A DNA stretch of 64,000 nucleotides from Montifringilla adamsi (taxonomy: Eukaryota; Chordata; Aves; Passeriformes; Passeridae): the NCBI GenBank assembly GCA_017590115.1, contig JAGGNK010008781.1, positions 127,471 to 191,470 of the forward strand, given 5' to 3'. Every line of letters starts with the position of its first letter. Position 1 is the stretch's first letter. The notes under the pieces were generated by a model. The model had not been told where the DNA came from, made no database searches, and worked only from the letters and a program-made list of their open reading frames with translations. Positions 39,991 to 51,917 of this stretch are shown one piece after another. The position numbers were made by a program, and so were the translations under genes.

Positions 39991-42900
39991 CTCTGGAAAC
40001 TCTGCCTGTACAGAAGATTCTCTGAGCCGCCAGTGCTGCGCTGATGAATCCCAGGAGCTCACCAGGCACAGCGCTTCCTTCTGGAGGTCTGGCACTGCTG
40101 CCCCCCTTGCAGAATAAATGGGAGCTGCTGCCTCGGTGCTCGTGGTGGAGCCAGCACGACTCCCCATGTAAAAAGTGTTTTTCTCTGACATTAAAGTTCT
40201 CTGCCTGAGCCCCAAATTCCCTCCTTGCTGAGACATAGCCTGCATTTCTGGTGATTGCAACATTAATATGCAAACCATGCAGGTTGTAATAAATAGTTGC
40301 CACAGCTCTTTACCAGGAGAAATATTTAATGTCGGAGGAAGGTTCTAACTGTGAACATTCTTTTTAAAATACTGCCCATAATTCTACTGCAGCCTTCTCT
40401 GTTTGTGTATGTAAAACAGAGTCCTGTTGTTTGTTAGCTGCAAATATCACGTTATGTACATTCTTCTTACTCCCCTGAAAAATCACAACTGTTATGTATT
40501 CCAGAGAGACACATTTTGGAAGAAACAATAACATTTAAATTGTACATTCACTTTAAAAGTGTTACATTGTGAGTGAACTGTATTTTCTTCTGTTTTAATT
40601 GGGGAACTTTTGTAGCAGAAAGTTGTAAAGTACCAGGATTCTAAAATAACCATAAAATGTATTAAAAAGTCTGGAAGCACGTTGTCAATGAATCAAAAGC
40701 TGTAATCAAACCTTTTTAGAGCTTTGTGCAGTGTCTAATTTGAAACTAGAAACAGTCAAGCAGCTAATTTCCCCCCTTCCTCATTTTTATGTTCATCAAA
40801 AAAAGAAATAATGAGGAATAAACTCTTCCTTGGATGACTTTGGTCACAGGCTGGGTGTTCACACACCCCCTGTCATCCTGGGCTGAGCTTCAGGAGAGGA
40901 GGGGGAAAGGAGCTGTGGGCATGCAGGTCCCGTGCTGCTCCCACCTTTGTGTTTGCACTGCACAGCTGCTTTCATAAGCCACAGGACGCATTTTTAGGCT
41001 TCAGTAACGTCTGTAAGATGCTGTGGAATTCACTTTCCCAGTGTCTCCCTGGAGTGCACTGAGTGGTTTAACAGCTTATGCTGGTTTCTTGTCTTCAGCT
41101 TTGGGTCTGTCTTTTGGCTTTGCTTGAGAACTTTTTTACAGCATGTTAACTCTTCAGTTGTCTCCAATAGCTTCCCCGAATTATGGGAATGCAAATCTCA
41201 TTGCACATGCATTAATTAATAAAATGTGAAACCTTAAGGAAAAAAAGTGGTTTGGTTCAGTCTCCTATTTGATGTCAATGAAAAAAAAAGCAATTTTTAT
41301 TGTGTATAACATTATTCTTTTAAAAACTTCTAATTTTTCTTCCATGGCCTAATTTGAGTAACATTAATATTTACCTTTTTCTTTAATCTAAGCCAATTAA
41401 TAACTACAATTAAATATCATGAAATTATAAATGCTTCCTGGATGAGGATTAGCAAGAGCAGCCCAGCCTGTCTGCACCCCAGCGAGCATGAAAATCCAGG
41501 GTTTTTCCTGTAATCAGTGACTTGGAAAATCAAGAGGAAATTGAAGTCAGAATTTTGGCAGACAGACTCTAGACAGGTCTCATGTATCAATAGAAAGATG
41601 AGATAAATATTAGAGAAATATTATTCATCTTAAAACAAGATCCAGTTGCAGCTGTTGGAAGAAGTGATTTTATTCAGATGCTTGTGGAAGAGTTGTGTAG
41701 TGAAGATATGATTCATTTCACTGGGAACCCAAGTGCCAGGTATTTTATTACCTTCTACAGGGAGTTACTTCCAGAGGTAGTAAATTTTCATTTAAGCTTC
41801 CTTTGTTGGCTATCATCCCTTTGATTTCTTTCTTTAATTAAATCATACAAATTTTCTGGCTGTTTTTCCTTTGTTCTATTTAACCACTCTCAATCTTTTA
41901 ATGTTGATGACAAGAGAACAAATAAATGTCTGAAAAATATACCTTGGCTGGAAAGCCAGCTGCAGTAAATCCTGTGACAGAAATACCAAGCTGTACTCTG
42001 GAGGATATTTATTGCATTTAGCCACCCCAGAAGACAGCTCTGAAAACTCTAATCTCCTAAGAATCCCAGATTAGATACAGTAATACGATAGGAGAGAGAG
42101 AGAAAGCATCCAGGAATGGATTTTCTTCTGTATTTTGGACCTTTGGTAAGCAATCTCTCTGGCAGCCACTACACTTAAACTATGCCAGAGTATTTCTGTA
42201 ATTCCAGTCTCTGGCTGTAAGTTCTATCTCCTGTGCTGTCTGGGGCTGTTATCTATGACTAAGTGAGCCTGTGTCCATCATTCTGGTTGTTTCTCTTTCG
42301 GCAATGCAATGTTTCTTTAATGCTGCTTCTCTTACTTATAGCCAATTTCTGTTAATTTTAGCAAGAATAAGGAAAAAAATAATTAATCTCACCAAATTTA
42401 AGAGATTGCTAATTAGTTAACTGTAATTTTTTTTTAAAAAATCTGCATTTTGTATTGAATGGAGGACAACTGGAATAACAAGGGCTTCCCTGCTTATGTA
42501 TTGCCAGCCAGTGATGCATATTCTCTGTGAATAATGTGTCTATCAGGACACAGATGATAAAATTCTGAATTTTGCATTTTCAATGAATTTGTGTAAGCTT
42601 TGGCATTTATTAAGGCAGAAAGCAGTTACCTAAAGTCAAGTTTTAAAGCAGTAGATGCTCTTATGAAATGTTTTCAAGCAATTAAAGGCATTTTGAATGA
42701 ATTGTTTACATTTTAAGTTTCTAGTTATGTTCTAGAATGAATGATATTTTGAATGAGTCATTTACTAGGTAGAGTATTTTTAAGATTTCTTTTTGTAGAA
42801 ATTTTGATGGGCATTGCCACAAGGTAGGGAATGGGAATCTTCAATGAAAGCTCATTATGCTTTTCGTATCTGGCTCAAAAAAATTTGATTTTATATTGCC

Positions 42901-45900
42901 AGATTACATTTTCTCTAATAATCTGGGAACCTAGAATCTGACTGAAGAGCTGAACACTGAGCTAGGCAAAAAGTTGTTCTATAGCTGCAGTTATGTCTGT
43001 TCTCTGGATTGTTTTCTGTCCCCTGTGATTTCACCTGTCACAGGAATGTGCTTTGGGTGGAGTTTGCTCTTTAGAAGGCCATAAGTAACTCGATGATGTG
43101 TAAGAACAATGTGACAGTTTTGATGCAGTGCTTTGTAATTAGATATTGGTTCAATTTTCAGTTCAGTTCAAGCAACATCCTGCCCTCCACAAATCTTGTA
43201 GAGATGCATGAGCTAAAGACTGTTAAATGAGAGCTCACTTTCCTGACAGCCAGACCAAGTCAGGAGTTCAGGCTGGATCTGTAGCGGTGTAACTGGTACC
43301 TCTTCAGGATTTGGCATCTTGTTGTAGTTGACCTACCCTGTGAAAAATTATGGTGGTGGGAAGGAGACTTTCTGGTTTCCTCTTGTGAACTGCTCATTTT
43401 CTCGTAGGTGGCAGAATTAGGGTGAGAATGAGGATTAAATAAATGAAATCTAGCTCAGTCTGGCAGCGGGAGTATATTTAGGGTGTCTTTAACCCTTTTT
43501 ACAACGAGGTGCATGATCTTTGTTTTGCTCCAGGTATACCTGCTGGGGCGTGTGTGATGCTCAGGTGCAATGATAATGATTACCTGAGCACATTTAAATA
43601 TGATAAAATGGATTTCTGCTTTAACTCTACATTTCAAAGGAGGTAACTTCATGTTGTCCAAATCACTTTGAGTTGAAGAGTTGTGGTGAGAGGCTGTTCC
43701 TCAACCATTTTCCTCCAATGAAAAGGGGACCCATCTTATATTTACAGGTCAAGTTATTGCCTATGAAATATCACAGGTCACATAAATACAGCTCTGTGGT
43801 GATTCCAATAGCTGTCTTTCTATTTAGTGATCCTCAATATCCCAAGGTACCTGGATATTGCCTGGGGAGAGGAGCAGAGCTTGCCTGTTGTTATTACTTT
43901 AAACTTCAAAGATTAATTTTCTGACTGACTCTGATTCGACACGTCATTATTAAATTTGCTGAATATCTAAGCCATCATCTCTGGCATCTCATAATGGAGC
44001 TGTATTTATCCACTCCACATACATTATTGCTCTACTTCACATGTGCCAAGTCAAATACATATTAGGAATAGTTCTCCAAAAATAGTGAAAGAATGGCTTT
44101 TTATGGTGCTTAATGGCTAGCCTAGGAACACAAATAGTCAGGTTTTCAGCTTACCAGTCTCAAGTACTGACCTTGGGCAAACAATTTAATCTTGCAGGGA
44201 CAGTTTTCCAGCTTTAAAATGCATATCTGTTTTCCATTCCTTTCCTTTTGTCTGGTCTAAGTTTTATTTCTTACATATACAGCATTGCTTTTACAGTCTT
44301 TGCTGCCTGAGGAGGTCTCCAAGCACCACTCCAATGCAAGTGATGGCCCCTGCTGCCTAAAGGCTGTTTTCTTTAGGTTGAAGGGGTGGCAGACAGCACT
44401 TGGTACAAGCCGGAAAGGATCAGAGAGGAAGGCAATGGGGGATTTAAGTCAGAAGTTTGTAGCAGTGTCACCGGTATGGCAACCCTTCTCCCCTTTTCCT
44501 TCCCTTTACCAGGGCTTGTCAGAGGCTTAGTTACAGCCAAGCCATGACCTTCTACAGTGCTGCTCACCAGGGTAGGCATGAAGGCAGGAGAGGGAGTTGA
44601 AAGGGTTAACTCTCACAGCTGAGACAGAGGAGCTAATAATCACAGGAGATAGAAAAATGTCAAGGTGAAATATAAAGTTATTAGTTTTTTCTCATGGAAA
44701 ACCAGCTTTGTTATCAATTCTGTTTGAGAGAGTAAGTGAATTGAAATAAAGTTGATATCCTGGGCCTGTACTAAATTCATAAATGAAGAGGAAAAAAAAT
44801 CTATTTTATGTTATGTAAAGCATGCATGACATCTTTGCTGTCGCTGCTGGTGGTGAAGCTGGTCAGGAAAAGCAATGTTGCTTGACAACACTGTATTGTA
44901 GAGTTAAACGGTTATGGGAGTGCAGATAAGCTGACCTTAAAAATTCTACAAAGGAATCTATTGAGGAAAGCAAAACCTGAAAATATTACAGTCTAAATTC
45001 CAGAAAATTCCTTAAATGCAAGGAAACCTGGGTGTTCCCTGGCTCTACTCTACTGCATGAGTAGAGTTGAATTAGTTTTAAAGACATTGCACCACTGCAT
45101 GTCTGTGACTCTATAGATCTGAATAAGGTTGTAAACGATAGCTTCACAATTGTTATCAGTCATCTGTGGAGTGCTCTGGAAGCTGTATACACAGAAATCT
45201 AAATGCATGTGTAAGCAATGAGAGTCACTTTAGGTCTATGCATTTACCAAGGTTTCTAGTCAGAGGCTGAGCTGGAGGTAGTTTAAGATATCTGTAGTAA
45301 TTTCCATTTCCATTCTGTTACATTCTACTTGTTGGGCCATTTTTGCTGCACCTCTGTAATGCAAAGGGTTTTGATTTCAGCTTTTCAGCAGAAAAAATGC
45401 CTTTTTTTTTTTTCCTGATAAAAATTTCAAAGCAGAACTTTCAAGAAGCTTATGAGGTTTTTACTCTCTGCCTTAATTGCCTCATCTGTAACACAAAGGT
45501 CAAAATAATACTTTGTGAGTTGCTTTGAAGACTATGGGTGAAAAGATATTTAAATTCTGATTGCTCGTAGTGTTTGGGAAATTATGCTCTCATTCAACAC
45601 TTTCACAATGCATTTCCATTCATTGTTGATTTAAATCTTACTGACAACAATCTTTTATTGGTCTTAAATTAATTCTCTCAACTGGTTATGAAATGGAAGA
45701 AAAGCCTAAGGAGTATAATTTTTAGATTTCTATCTTTATTTTGCATCTGAAATTGTAATTGTAAAGGATTCAGAGATGCTTTTTTGTCATGTTTGATAAA
45801 ACTGCATGAGAATTTGTTCTTCCTTCCAAGACAGTCTACTGCTTTTGTTATGTATATTAAACCAAATGCCCTCAAAACAAACAGTTTTCAAGACTAATGT

Positions 45901-47477
45901 CTGAGATTAAATAATTCCCGATGGCATCCCTTCACTAATGAGAATAAAAGGTGGTGCCCCAGAGACAAACCCAGTGGAGAGCAGGCAGCCTCCACAATAG
46001 ATGTATTCAAACAAATTTGCTTTGTAGTGCAGTGAGTGGGAAACCACCCAGCCAGCTGCTCAGATCAGAGCAGACAGAATTTTAGAAGGGCTTTTACTAG
46101 AAGTGCAGACCCTTGGGTGTTTGTGTCCTTGTTTTCCTCTGCACCAGTCGGAAAAATTTCAAGAAGGGATTAAATGGATCGTGATTTCCATACATTTGAC
46201 TGTGTGAAGTCCTTCGGGTCACCTCTAGGGAAAGAGAGGTGGAATACACACAAAATAAAAGTGAGTAATGTAAAGGGCACTCTGGCCTGAAGCAGGATGA
46301 AGTCATCCTTGGTGGGGAGAGCTACCTGCAGAAGGATTCTCATCCTTGGTGGCTCCTCCCTGCAGAGGGATTCCCATCTGCTCAGCAAATGCCCGCAGCT
46401 TCTTCAGCCTGGCTTTAAAAACTTGAAAGGGCAGGGAGATTAACAGGACTCAAGAAAACTTATTTGTTAAAGCTGCATATTTAAATGATGATAGAACCTT
46501 TACAATAACAATCAAAGAAAAGTTGTGCAAGAAAAAAAAAAAAAAGGAGGTAATTCATTTATGATTCAGTTTAATGATGGAATTGCTGCTCTGTGCAGTT
46601 TCTAAAAGGAGAACATCATTACTGCTGAACAAGCAGTGGCTGAATTTAAGGCAAGCTGCTGGAAACAAAATTTGTGTTAAATTAGTGAGTAGTTTGCAAT
46701 ATCTTTAAATACTGTCTAAGGTAAAGAATGTATATTCAGCCTGTTCAACACTGTGACACTGGTACTTCAGCTGCAGACTTGTGAAGTTTACTTCAGTAAT
46801 CCCAAATTTACCTTTTATAATACGGATTATCTGTTCCTCATCCAAACTGTGCTACTGTACTTCCCACTATGGTGTTCTGTTTTCATAATGAGTCTGGAAG
46901 GAATTTGGAAAAATTCTAATTTGAAAACTGTGTGTTCAGAAAATACACAAGGATATTCTTGCACCTCCAGTGTTTCAGAGATTTTTCCGTGAATATTTAT
47001 GCTAACTGTAAAGGGATTTTTTTTTTGCAAATTAAGGAGCAGAAGTAGTGGGTGAGATTTTACGTCTCTTGTCATGATTAGAGAATTAAGCAATGTGCTG
47101 TAGATGAAGTGAAAAGTGGGAATGTAAATGAAGTTCTTTAATTAAACAGTGTGCTATTTGATTCAAAATTTGATTTAGGAAAGCACTTCAGCGTAGGCTT
47201 TGGTCCTAATCCATTTTGGATGTTATCTTCTGTAATTTTAAGATTTTTGTGTTCATGTGCGCTTTACTATGTTGAGGGCAAAAGGACTGAGGCCATGATC
47301 AGACTGCATTTTGGACAGTAGCGGCTGTTCCCACAGCTAATTAAAGATCTGTTTTGCATTTGCAATTAGAAGAACTCGGAAGAGCAGTTATTTCCACGGG
47401 CTGAATAGGCTCTGCCAGCAGAGGGAAGGATTTCAGCCCAGCTGTCCGTGCCGGCTGCCGGGCGCGGGAGGCTCGGC
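39991..47477. other. Non-coding sequence, nothing recognised
   Basis: No gene is supported across about 7.5 kb. An imperfect tandem pair of 37 and 34 bases starting CATCCTTGGTGG lies at 46304-46374, and an A14 run at 46532-46545. Sequence from about 47440 becomes GC- and CpG-rich as it approaches the LTR. Confidence 0.5.
46304..46374 (+). repeat. Imperfect tandem pair (37 + 34 bp)
   Basis: Two adjacent units share CATCCTTGGTGG at the start and CTGCAGARGGATTCY at the end, with a diverged middle. It is an old small duplication. Confidence 0.8.
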
Positions 47478-47482
47478 TGGTG
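47478..47482. repeat. Left target-site duplication of LTR copy 1 (decayed)
   Basis: TGGTG, matching CGGCG at 48118-48122 except at two positions. Both differences are T for C in a CpG context. Confidence 0.6.
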
Positions 47483-48117
47483 TGAAATAAATGGGCAGGA
47501 GATCTTTCTCCTTTTTAATGCCTTTATTAAAGAGATTCAGCTCCGGTGGGGAGAAATCGACGGGTCGTGCCCACGCCGCCGCTGCTCCCAGGAGTGGAAT
47601 GAAGGAGGAGGAGAAAGAGGAGGATGATGATGATGAAGCTTTGTCCGCTGGTCTGCAGGCAGAGCTGGGGACTGCGTCCTCACGAGAGATTCGCAGATTC
47701 CTGCTTTTCGGTCCAACACTTCGGGTCCCCTCCTTAGTGAACATCCTTAGGTCAGGGTGAGAAGCAAAAGGATCCAAGCAGGCACTGGACTTCGCACCCA
47801 TCCTTAGACATCACCTAGGGTCCCCTAATTCTATACTGGCTCGTTGTTTTTAGGGGTTTTTCCTGGAAAACGGGAAGGTTTGGAGCAGTGCATTTCTCAT
47901 CTGCATACGAGCTCTGATGCCACTCCCGTTCTCCTGGTGCTGCCGTGTCCAGGTGTTGCTCCCGGGCAAGCATCAGGAGGACAATGGCTAAATCACCAAC
48001 CATTGACGGGCAATTGAAGAAGAACTCTTAACCATGAAGCTAACTTAACAGCAATTGGTCTAACCGGTTTTAGCTCTGTAACCTTAAACAAAAATAGATA
48101 ACTTTTTATTCATAACA
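47483..48117 (-). mobile_element. Solo LTR, ERVL-like family, copy 1
   Basis: A 635-bp solo long terminal repeat of the same family as 55610-56372. It starts TGAAATAAATGGGC and ends ATTCATAACA, giving the canonical TG...CA ends on either strand. The flanks are TGGTG on the left and CGGCG on the right. They match if the left copy lost two CpGs to C-to-T change, so they are a decayed 5-bp target-site duplication. A 5-bp duplication is typical of ERV3/ERVL elements. No internal retroviral genes remain, so the provirus was lost by LTR-LTR recombination. Orientation is tentative: on the minus strand an ATTAAA lies close to the 3' end. Over the first 120 bases I count about eight mismatches to copy 2. 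The trinucleotide tract here holds only four GATs, next to GAG/GAA triplets. Confidence 0.8.
48062..48069. promoter_or_regulatory. AACCGGTT palindrome in LTR copy 1
   Basis: A perfect 8-base palindrome retained in both LTR copies. It matches the known binding consensus of Grainyhead/CP2-type factors. Binding is inferred, not shown. Confidence 0.35.
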
Positions 48118-48122
48118 CGGCG
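48118..48122. repeat. Right target-site duplication of LTR copy 1
   Basis: CGGCG, probably the less altered copy of the original 5-base target. Confidence 0.6.
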
Positions 48123-49074
48123 GAGGGAGGGACGAGCCCGGGCTGCTCGGAGCCCCCGGCAGGGTCACTCCAAAAGCCTTTGAGCAGGCAGCCCGGGAAA
48201 CTCTGCGCGGGTGTGAGGATAATGGTGTTTTCGGGACCAGAAGGGAGTGGAGAACCCCGGAGCGCCCCTGGAGCGCTCCCCTCCAGGTCAGGCAGGGACC
48301 AGAGCATCCAGGCCATTTGCCCCAGAAGGATGCTCTTAGTACTGAGCCCGGGGCTGGTGCAGCCACTTCACTAACAGCGCTCTACTTCCAAGGTGATTTT
48401 AGCATCAGTAACATGAATGTGTTCTTGTATCGGGTCTTGCATCCTACATCTTATCTGAGGCTATAAAGAGAAAAGTGCTGTTTGTGTGTGGCTTTGTTTG
48501 AGAAAAAGGTCTTCGAGAAAACAAGGCGTGGAGAAGGATTAATCAAGATAATAAGCTGTGTTTACATCAAAGCTGAAAATCAATTCTGTTTGCATTCAGT
48601 TTTGTTAATGGAAATATACATTATTTTATTAGTCAAATGGCACAATTAATTACAGAGACTATTTTCTCTCTGGGGCTGCTTTATGACTATTGCACTGCTT
48701 GCAATTAATCCTAATGGAAAGATCAGACTGAAAATTCATGGTCACTTGTAAATTTTTATAACCTGATTATTGCTTCCAAGTGCCCAATGCAATGGCACTT
48801 GTTTCAGAAAACAAACTTTGTGAATGTCGGAGGAGCAGAGTTTTTCTGTGGCTTTGACCAGGGCATGCTCTGCCAAGGTGTTCCAGCCCTCCTGGTTACT
48901 GGTGCTTGCCCCTGCATCGTGTTTGCTGCCGAGGGAGCAGGGAGCACTGCGCCGTGCCAGGTCAGACCGCTCGCTGGAGGCTCAGCCGCAGGGCTGTGTC
49001 TGATGAACCTGTGCCAGGTGCCTCTCAGACATCAGAAACTGTGTGTGCTGCTGCCTGAGCCACCACGGCCACTG
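48118..49074. other. CpG-rich flank then AT-rich sequence
   Basis: About 48118-48360 is strongly GC- and CpG-rich and, with 47440-47482, forms the GC-rich target into which LTR copy 1 inserted. Frames on both strands cross it without family resemblance. About 48400-48780 is AT-rich with TTAATTA-like runs. About 48830-49074 is GC-rich again and unrecognised. Confidence 0.5.
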
Positions 49075-49080
49075 CCACCC
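49075..49080. repeat. Left target-site duplication of ERVK-like LTR
   Basis: CCACCC, identical to 49377-49382. Confidence 0.85.
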
Positions 49081-49148
49081 TGTTGTGATAAGGCACGAAA
49101 TGATGACACAGACACTGCTGCTCTTGAAAGGAACAAAAAAGAAAAAGC

Positions 49149-49154
49149 TTTATT
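49149..49154 (-). terminator. LTR polyadenylation signal AATAAA
   Basis: AATAAA on the minus strand inside the ERVK-like LTR, followed by AGC and a T-rich stretch, the usual arrangement for 3' end formation. Confidence 0.7.
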
Positions 49155-49167
49155 TTCTGACTCCAAC

Positions 49168-49174
49168 ATTTATA
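49168..49174 (-). promoter_or_regulatory. LTR TATA box
   Basis: TATAAAT on the minus strand, about 202 bases from the LTR 5' end. Transcription would be expected to start near 49140, by the usual 25-30 base rule. Confidence 0.65.
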
Positions 49175-49376
49175 GTTTTCCAAAGGTGACAGTGGATTGG
49201 AGGGTGACAGTGCCACCTCTCCAATGCCACTGGACAGACCAAGGGTCCATCAATTCTTTCCACCTCCATAAAAGAATGCAAAACATAGGTTATTTACAAA
49301 ACTGTGTGTGAGAAAGTTTGTTGAAAGAATGTAAACATCAGAAGGCTTAACAAAGTCTTACAAAATCAAAACGACA

Positions 49377-49382
49377 CCACCC
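49377..49382. repeat. Right target-site duplication of ERVK-like LTR
   Basis: CCACCC, identical to 49075-49080. Confidence 0.85.
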
Positions 49383-51264
49383 AAACAGCTGATTTATGTA
49401 GATCTTATGTATTAGAACATGACTGTAAAACGGAACTGGAGACCACTAAAATGCTGTTAAAGACAAGCTGCCAACCTCACTTCAACTGATCTTGAAATGC
49501 AAGCAGGCAGCTACTGGCAGAGAAGGAGGGGAGAAGAAATGGAAGGCTAATGACATATTCCTTTCATCCTGGTGTTAAATAGCCCTTCATGTGTCCTTCC
49601 AGTTTATTGAAATTGTGGTCACTTTTGTAGTTATGAAGGCTGGCATTTCTGGAATATCATAATTCACCTGTGACACCGATGTGCTGCTAGCAAAAGTCTT
49701 GCAGTAAGTAAAGTGGTTATGATAATGTGCATCTCCTCTTCCCCAAATGAGGTGGGAGGATTTTTATGAATCTTTCAATATTTTGATCTAATTTCAATAG
49801 TGAATATATTATTTATTCCTTTAATGGGAAATGTAATGAGTTGGGATGGCTATTTTACTAGGACATCTGCCAGGGAAGGGCTGTAGCTTAATGTGAGTGA
49901 GCAGTAATGGCTGCAGCTTTCTGGGGACAGTGTTAACAAATGTTCTACTTAGTAGAGATTTCCTTAACCAGTACCAAGAGATTTCGTGGTGATTAGTCAG
50001 ACCTCAGAAGCTAAAAGAGCCAGAGAAGTGAGATTGTAAACTGATATGTACTATTATACTAAATAAACATGGAATGCAGCAAATCTTCTGTTGCATTATT
50101 CACTGTGGTATTTTATTTTCAAAAATATTGTGTAGGTTTCTCTTACCAATTTTTTAATATCCTTTAAAATTCCTTGGTCCCAAAAACTTCAATCAAGTCA
50201 GTATTTAAATGGTTGAAGGGATTAGGCCCAGAGCACGTTCTCTATTGCCATTATTTTAACAATTTTAATAATGTTTTCAATTATTTCCTATGCGAATATT
50301 TCAATTTTGATGCGTGGGGAGGTTCATTCCAATAAATAAATGGATTGTCACTGGCAGATCAGGCAACACAACTTTGACTTCTTTTTAATGTTTATGCTGA
50401 GCTCATGATTGTTTTTTACGAAATATTTTCAGTCAGTGCAGTTGTCATGCAGATTGAGGCTGTCTAGTGGAGTCTACCCCAAGTTTGTGTTGGTGTCTGT
50501 CACCACATTTCTCTGCCATGGAAATGAGGGGATGAATCTGTGTCTGGGCAGTGGGAAGAAGGGAGAAAGACTTGTGGTTTTAGGAGGCAGTCAGTGCTGG
50601 AAAAGGTTTGCTGGTGCTACATTACAGCTATATCTTGAGAGCTTTTGGATGTCTCATTTGTTACACAGATTGAATAAAGAATTTTTAATTAGTAGAGTTT
50701 CAGCTTGTGAGCATAAAAATACATGGAGCAAAGCTGAAGTCTTTAAAGGTACATCACATTGTCTGCAGAAATGTGGTGGTCTCTTTTGAATGTGAAAGTA
50801 ACAGGAAACTTGAAAAGCACGATCAAAAATGTATTGAAATATCCTGCTGGATGTATCTAGTCTTGATTGATCTTGAAATTGTAACTCTTACAAAGGACAT
50901 AAAAGTTAATCAAATGAAATTTCCATTTCAGTTATCCCTAGTGGGGCTATTTTACATGACTGTGAGTAATTTCCTGCATTGTGATGGTCTATGATTATGG
51001 CATGAGTAAAGGTGTGATGTCTGCCAGATTTCTTTCCATAGTAATTCCAACGTGTACAAAAAGGTGTGTGAGGAGTGGGCAGTCGGTGCAGCTGGCAGGC
51101 CTGGCACCTGTCACACCCAGAGCCACACACACCTAGGGAAGAAGAAAAAGAGGAGGCTTTCCATTCTTGTTTTGGCTCAGTCTTCAGGAATGTGGGTAGG
51201 ATTGGGCTGCCAGGTCCCAGGAGTCAGAGGATCTCGAGTGCAAGGTTTTCTGTTTGTGGACATT
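49383..51264. other. Non-coding AT-rich sequence
   Basis: No gene or named repeat is supported. Open frames at 50409-50789 and 50707-50994 resemble no known protein and overlap each other. Confidence 0.5.
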
Positions 51265-51620
51265 GAAATTGTAAGGGACCAGCTCAATATTCACAAGTCC
51301 GTGGAGCCTGATGGATCTCATCCCAGAGCACTGCAGGACCCAGTGGATGTCATGGCAGGGCCCCTTCTCACCATCTGCCAAAGGCTTGGCAGTTTGTGGA
51401 GGGTCCTGTGGGCTAGAAGGTGGCCAATGATATTCTAATTTAGAAGAAGAGTATAAGGAAAGACCTAGAAAATCAAAGACCTCTTAGTCTAACCTCAGTG
51501 CCTGGAAAAAATACAGAGGAGAATGTACTGGGTGCTGTCAAAAGGCATTTAAAGAACAGTGAAATCGTCAGGCACTGGCACTTGTTCCTCTTGAGGTGCC
51601 AGCGCTGGACCTGACTGTGA
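51265..51620 (+). mobile_element. CR1-type LINE fragment (N-terminal part of reverse transcriptase)
   Basis: A decayed CR1 ORF2 segment on the plus strand. One frame reads DQLNIHKSVEPDGSHPRAL then DVMAGPLL, matching the fingers region of CR1-clade reverse transcriptases (the LN-K-PG-HPR-L-E-A pattern). After a frame break, a second segment gives SVPGKNTEENVLGAVKRHLK at about 51500-51555, corresponding to the next conserved block. The catalytic YADD-type motif is not present, so the copy is truncated before the palm active site or has diverged beyond recognition. Stops and frameshifts make it inactive. It lies about 300 bases before a minisatellite. It is a different part of the ORF from the 766-935 fragment, so the two are separate insertions. 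Confidence 0.75.
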
Positions 51621-51917
51621 GATTCATCTCATCCTGGCATAGACACAAGGGATGATACGGGCAGGAGTTGCAGGAAAGGGATATTTTAATGGGTCCTTCC
51701 CTAGAAAGTAGGCTTGGATTTTAATCTCTCTTTTGGGCTACTATTTGGGTGGAGTTTTGGAAACTGCAATTTTGGGCTGGCTTTATCAGTTCAAGTGCTG
51801 AGGGTGAGTGCCCCTTGGCTGGGTAGTGACTGTTATTTGGGTGGTACCTGTGGCATCCTGGGCACTTCAGCCTCTGGCCCCACACACGGCTGTGACTCAG
51901 AGCTCTGCTGCTGCAGA

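Larger units (their letters stand above)
49081..49376 (-). mobile_element. Solo LTR, ERVK-like (296 bp)
   Basis: A complete solo LTR on the minus strand. On that strand it starts TGTCGTTTTG and ends TTATCACAACA, with canonical TG...CA termini and a perfect 6-bp target-site duplication (CCACCC). Six-base duplications are typical of ERVK/beta- and alpharetrovirus-like elements. In minus orientation it has a TATA box (CTATAAATG) and, about 14 bases later, the polyadenylation signal AATAAA, about 68 bases from the LTR end. The close spacing implies a short R region with the polyadenylation signal lying in U3, as known for alpha- and betaretroviruses. No internal coding sequence remains. The intact duplication suggests a younger insertion than LTR copy 1. 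Confidence 0.85.
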
